DNA from: JBEKZQ01 sp049509675
GTDB taxonomy: Bacteria > Planctomycetota > Planctomycetia > Pirellulales > Thermoguttaceae
Assembly (NCBI GenBank): GCA_049509675.1
Contig: JBEKZQ010000314.1
Coordinates: forward strand, 1 to 7,343
Length of the DNA: 7,343 nucleotides
Reading direction: 5' to 3'
Part shown: positions 7,129 to 7,343 of the stretch, one piece after another
Layout of the letters: each line of letters starts with the position of its first letter
How positions within the stretch are numbered: the first letter of the stretch is position 1
Translations under genes and position numbers: made by a program
The notes under the pieces: generated by a model
The model's input: the letters and a program-made list of their open reading frames with translations, nothing else
What the model was told of the DNA's origin: nothing
Databases searched by the model: none

Positions 7129-7343
7129 CGGCTCCTCGATCTGCGCCGGTCCGTGGCGGAGCTGCGTGATGATCACGCTCTGCTGGGCTTTCAGGTCGGC
7201 CAGGCTCGCCGGGCGGCCACCGCGCAACACGACCGGAGCGGCGCCCAGTTGGACCGTCTTTTCCAGGTCGTCGGGGACGGAAAAGGGCACATCACTGATT
7301 TCCGTCTGGATTTCCGCCTGCTCGTTGTTGTTGGTATTCCTCG
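7126..7343 (-). CDS. C-terminal part of an unidentified protein (partial, runs off the right edge)
   Basis: The minus strand is open from the right edge to a TAA at 7128-7126, giving 71 residues. The visible part starts RNTNNNEQAEIQTEI, continues with VPFSVPDDLEK and LGAAPVVLRGGRPASLADL, and ends KAQQSVIITQLRHGPAQIEEP. The stretch LRGGRPASLADLKAQQSVIIT resembles the 'G-x-P-A-S-L-A-D-L-K-x-G-x-x-V-x-V' strands seen in small OB-fold-like domains of secreted bacterial proteins, for example DUF5666. That likeness is from memory and covers few residues, so no function is assigned. The gene converges on kdpC, leaving 125 nt between their stop codons. It does not look like KdpD or KdpE. Confidence 0.65.
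   Translation of the reverse strand, partial: RNTNNNEQAEIQTEISDVPFSVPDDLEKTVQLGAAPVVLRGGRPASLADLKAQQSVIITQLRHGPAQIEEP

Overview
The window carries a complete potassium-importing Kdp P-type ATPase operon on the + strand: a tiny membrane ORF, then kdpF, kdpA, kdpB and kdpC, from about 1559 to 7000. Three minus-strand genes surround it. One is a complete putative lipoprotein gene (320-1183). The other two are cut by the window edges: an N-terminus with a signal peptide (1-115) and a C-terminus (7126-7343). The DNA is GC-rich. The lipoprotein looks like a conserved hypothetical family I associate with Planctomycetes, and the KdpA and KdpC proteins carry inserts absent from the Escherichia coli proteins. 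I therefore suggest a planctomycete (Pirellula-like) or an uncultured relative. This is inference from protein character, not from a marker gene.

Layout. Positions 1-115 hold the start of a minus-strand secreted protein. Positions 116-319 are intergenic and contain a G-rich, telomere-like repeat arranged as a 22-bp perfect inverted repeat, directly behind the stop codon of the lipoprotein gene. The lipoprotein gene has a near-consensus sigma70-type promoter at 1235-1263 (minus strand), with three GTCGAAACTCTC-like direct repeats immediately upstream of its -35 box. Positions 1320-1558 form the control region of the kdp operon: a CATAAT -10-like box lacks a -35 match but is preceded by two GCAAAATGCAAT repeats 20 bp apart, with a third, inverted GCAAAATGC copy downstream. 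The kdp genes follow. A 160-nt gap between kdpF and kdpA can form competing hairpins. Past kdpC an imperfect inverted repeat (7032-7101) lies between the convergent kdpC and the minus-strand gene at the right edge.

How the genes work together. KdpA is the K+ channel-like subunit, KdpB the ATP-hydrolysing P-type subunit, KdpC the periplasm-exposed accessory subunit, and KdpF a one-helix stabilising peptide. Together they scavenge K+ when it is scarce. No kdpD/kdpE sensor-regulator pair is present in the window, and the operon is closed on its 3' side by an oppositely oriented gene.

The most unusual points are: (1) a 27-residue membrane microprotein just before kdpF, in the same reading frame and separated from it by one UGA and one sense codon; (2) a KdpC of 349 residues with a Pro/Ala linker plus a roughly 80-residue segment inserted in the middle of its conserved domain; (3) a KdpA whose second pore motif reads LNGPG where E. 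coli has TNGGG; (4) the two repeat-based control regions. Nothing here is clearly a wholly new system. It is a recognisable Kdp transporter with lineage-specific additions.
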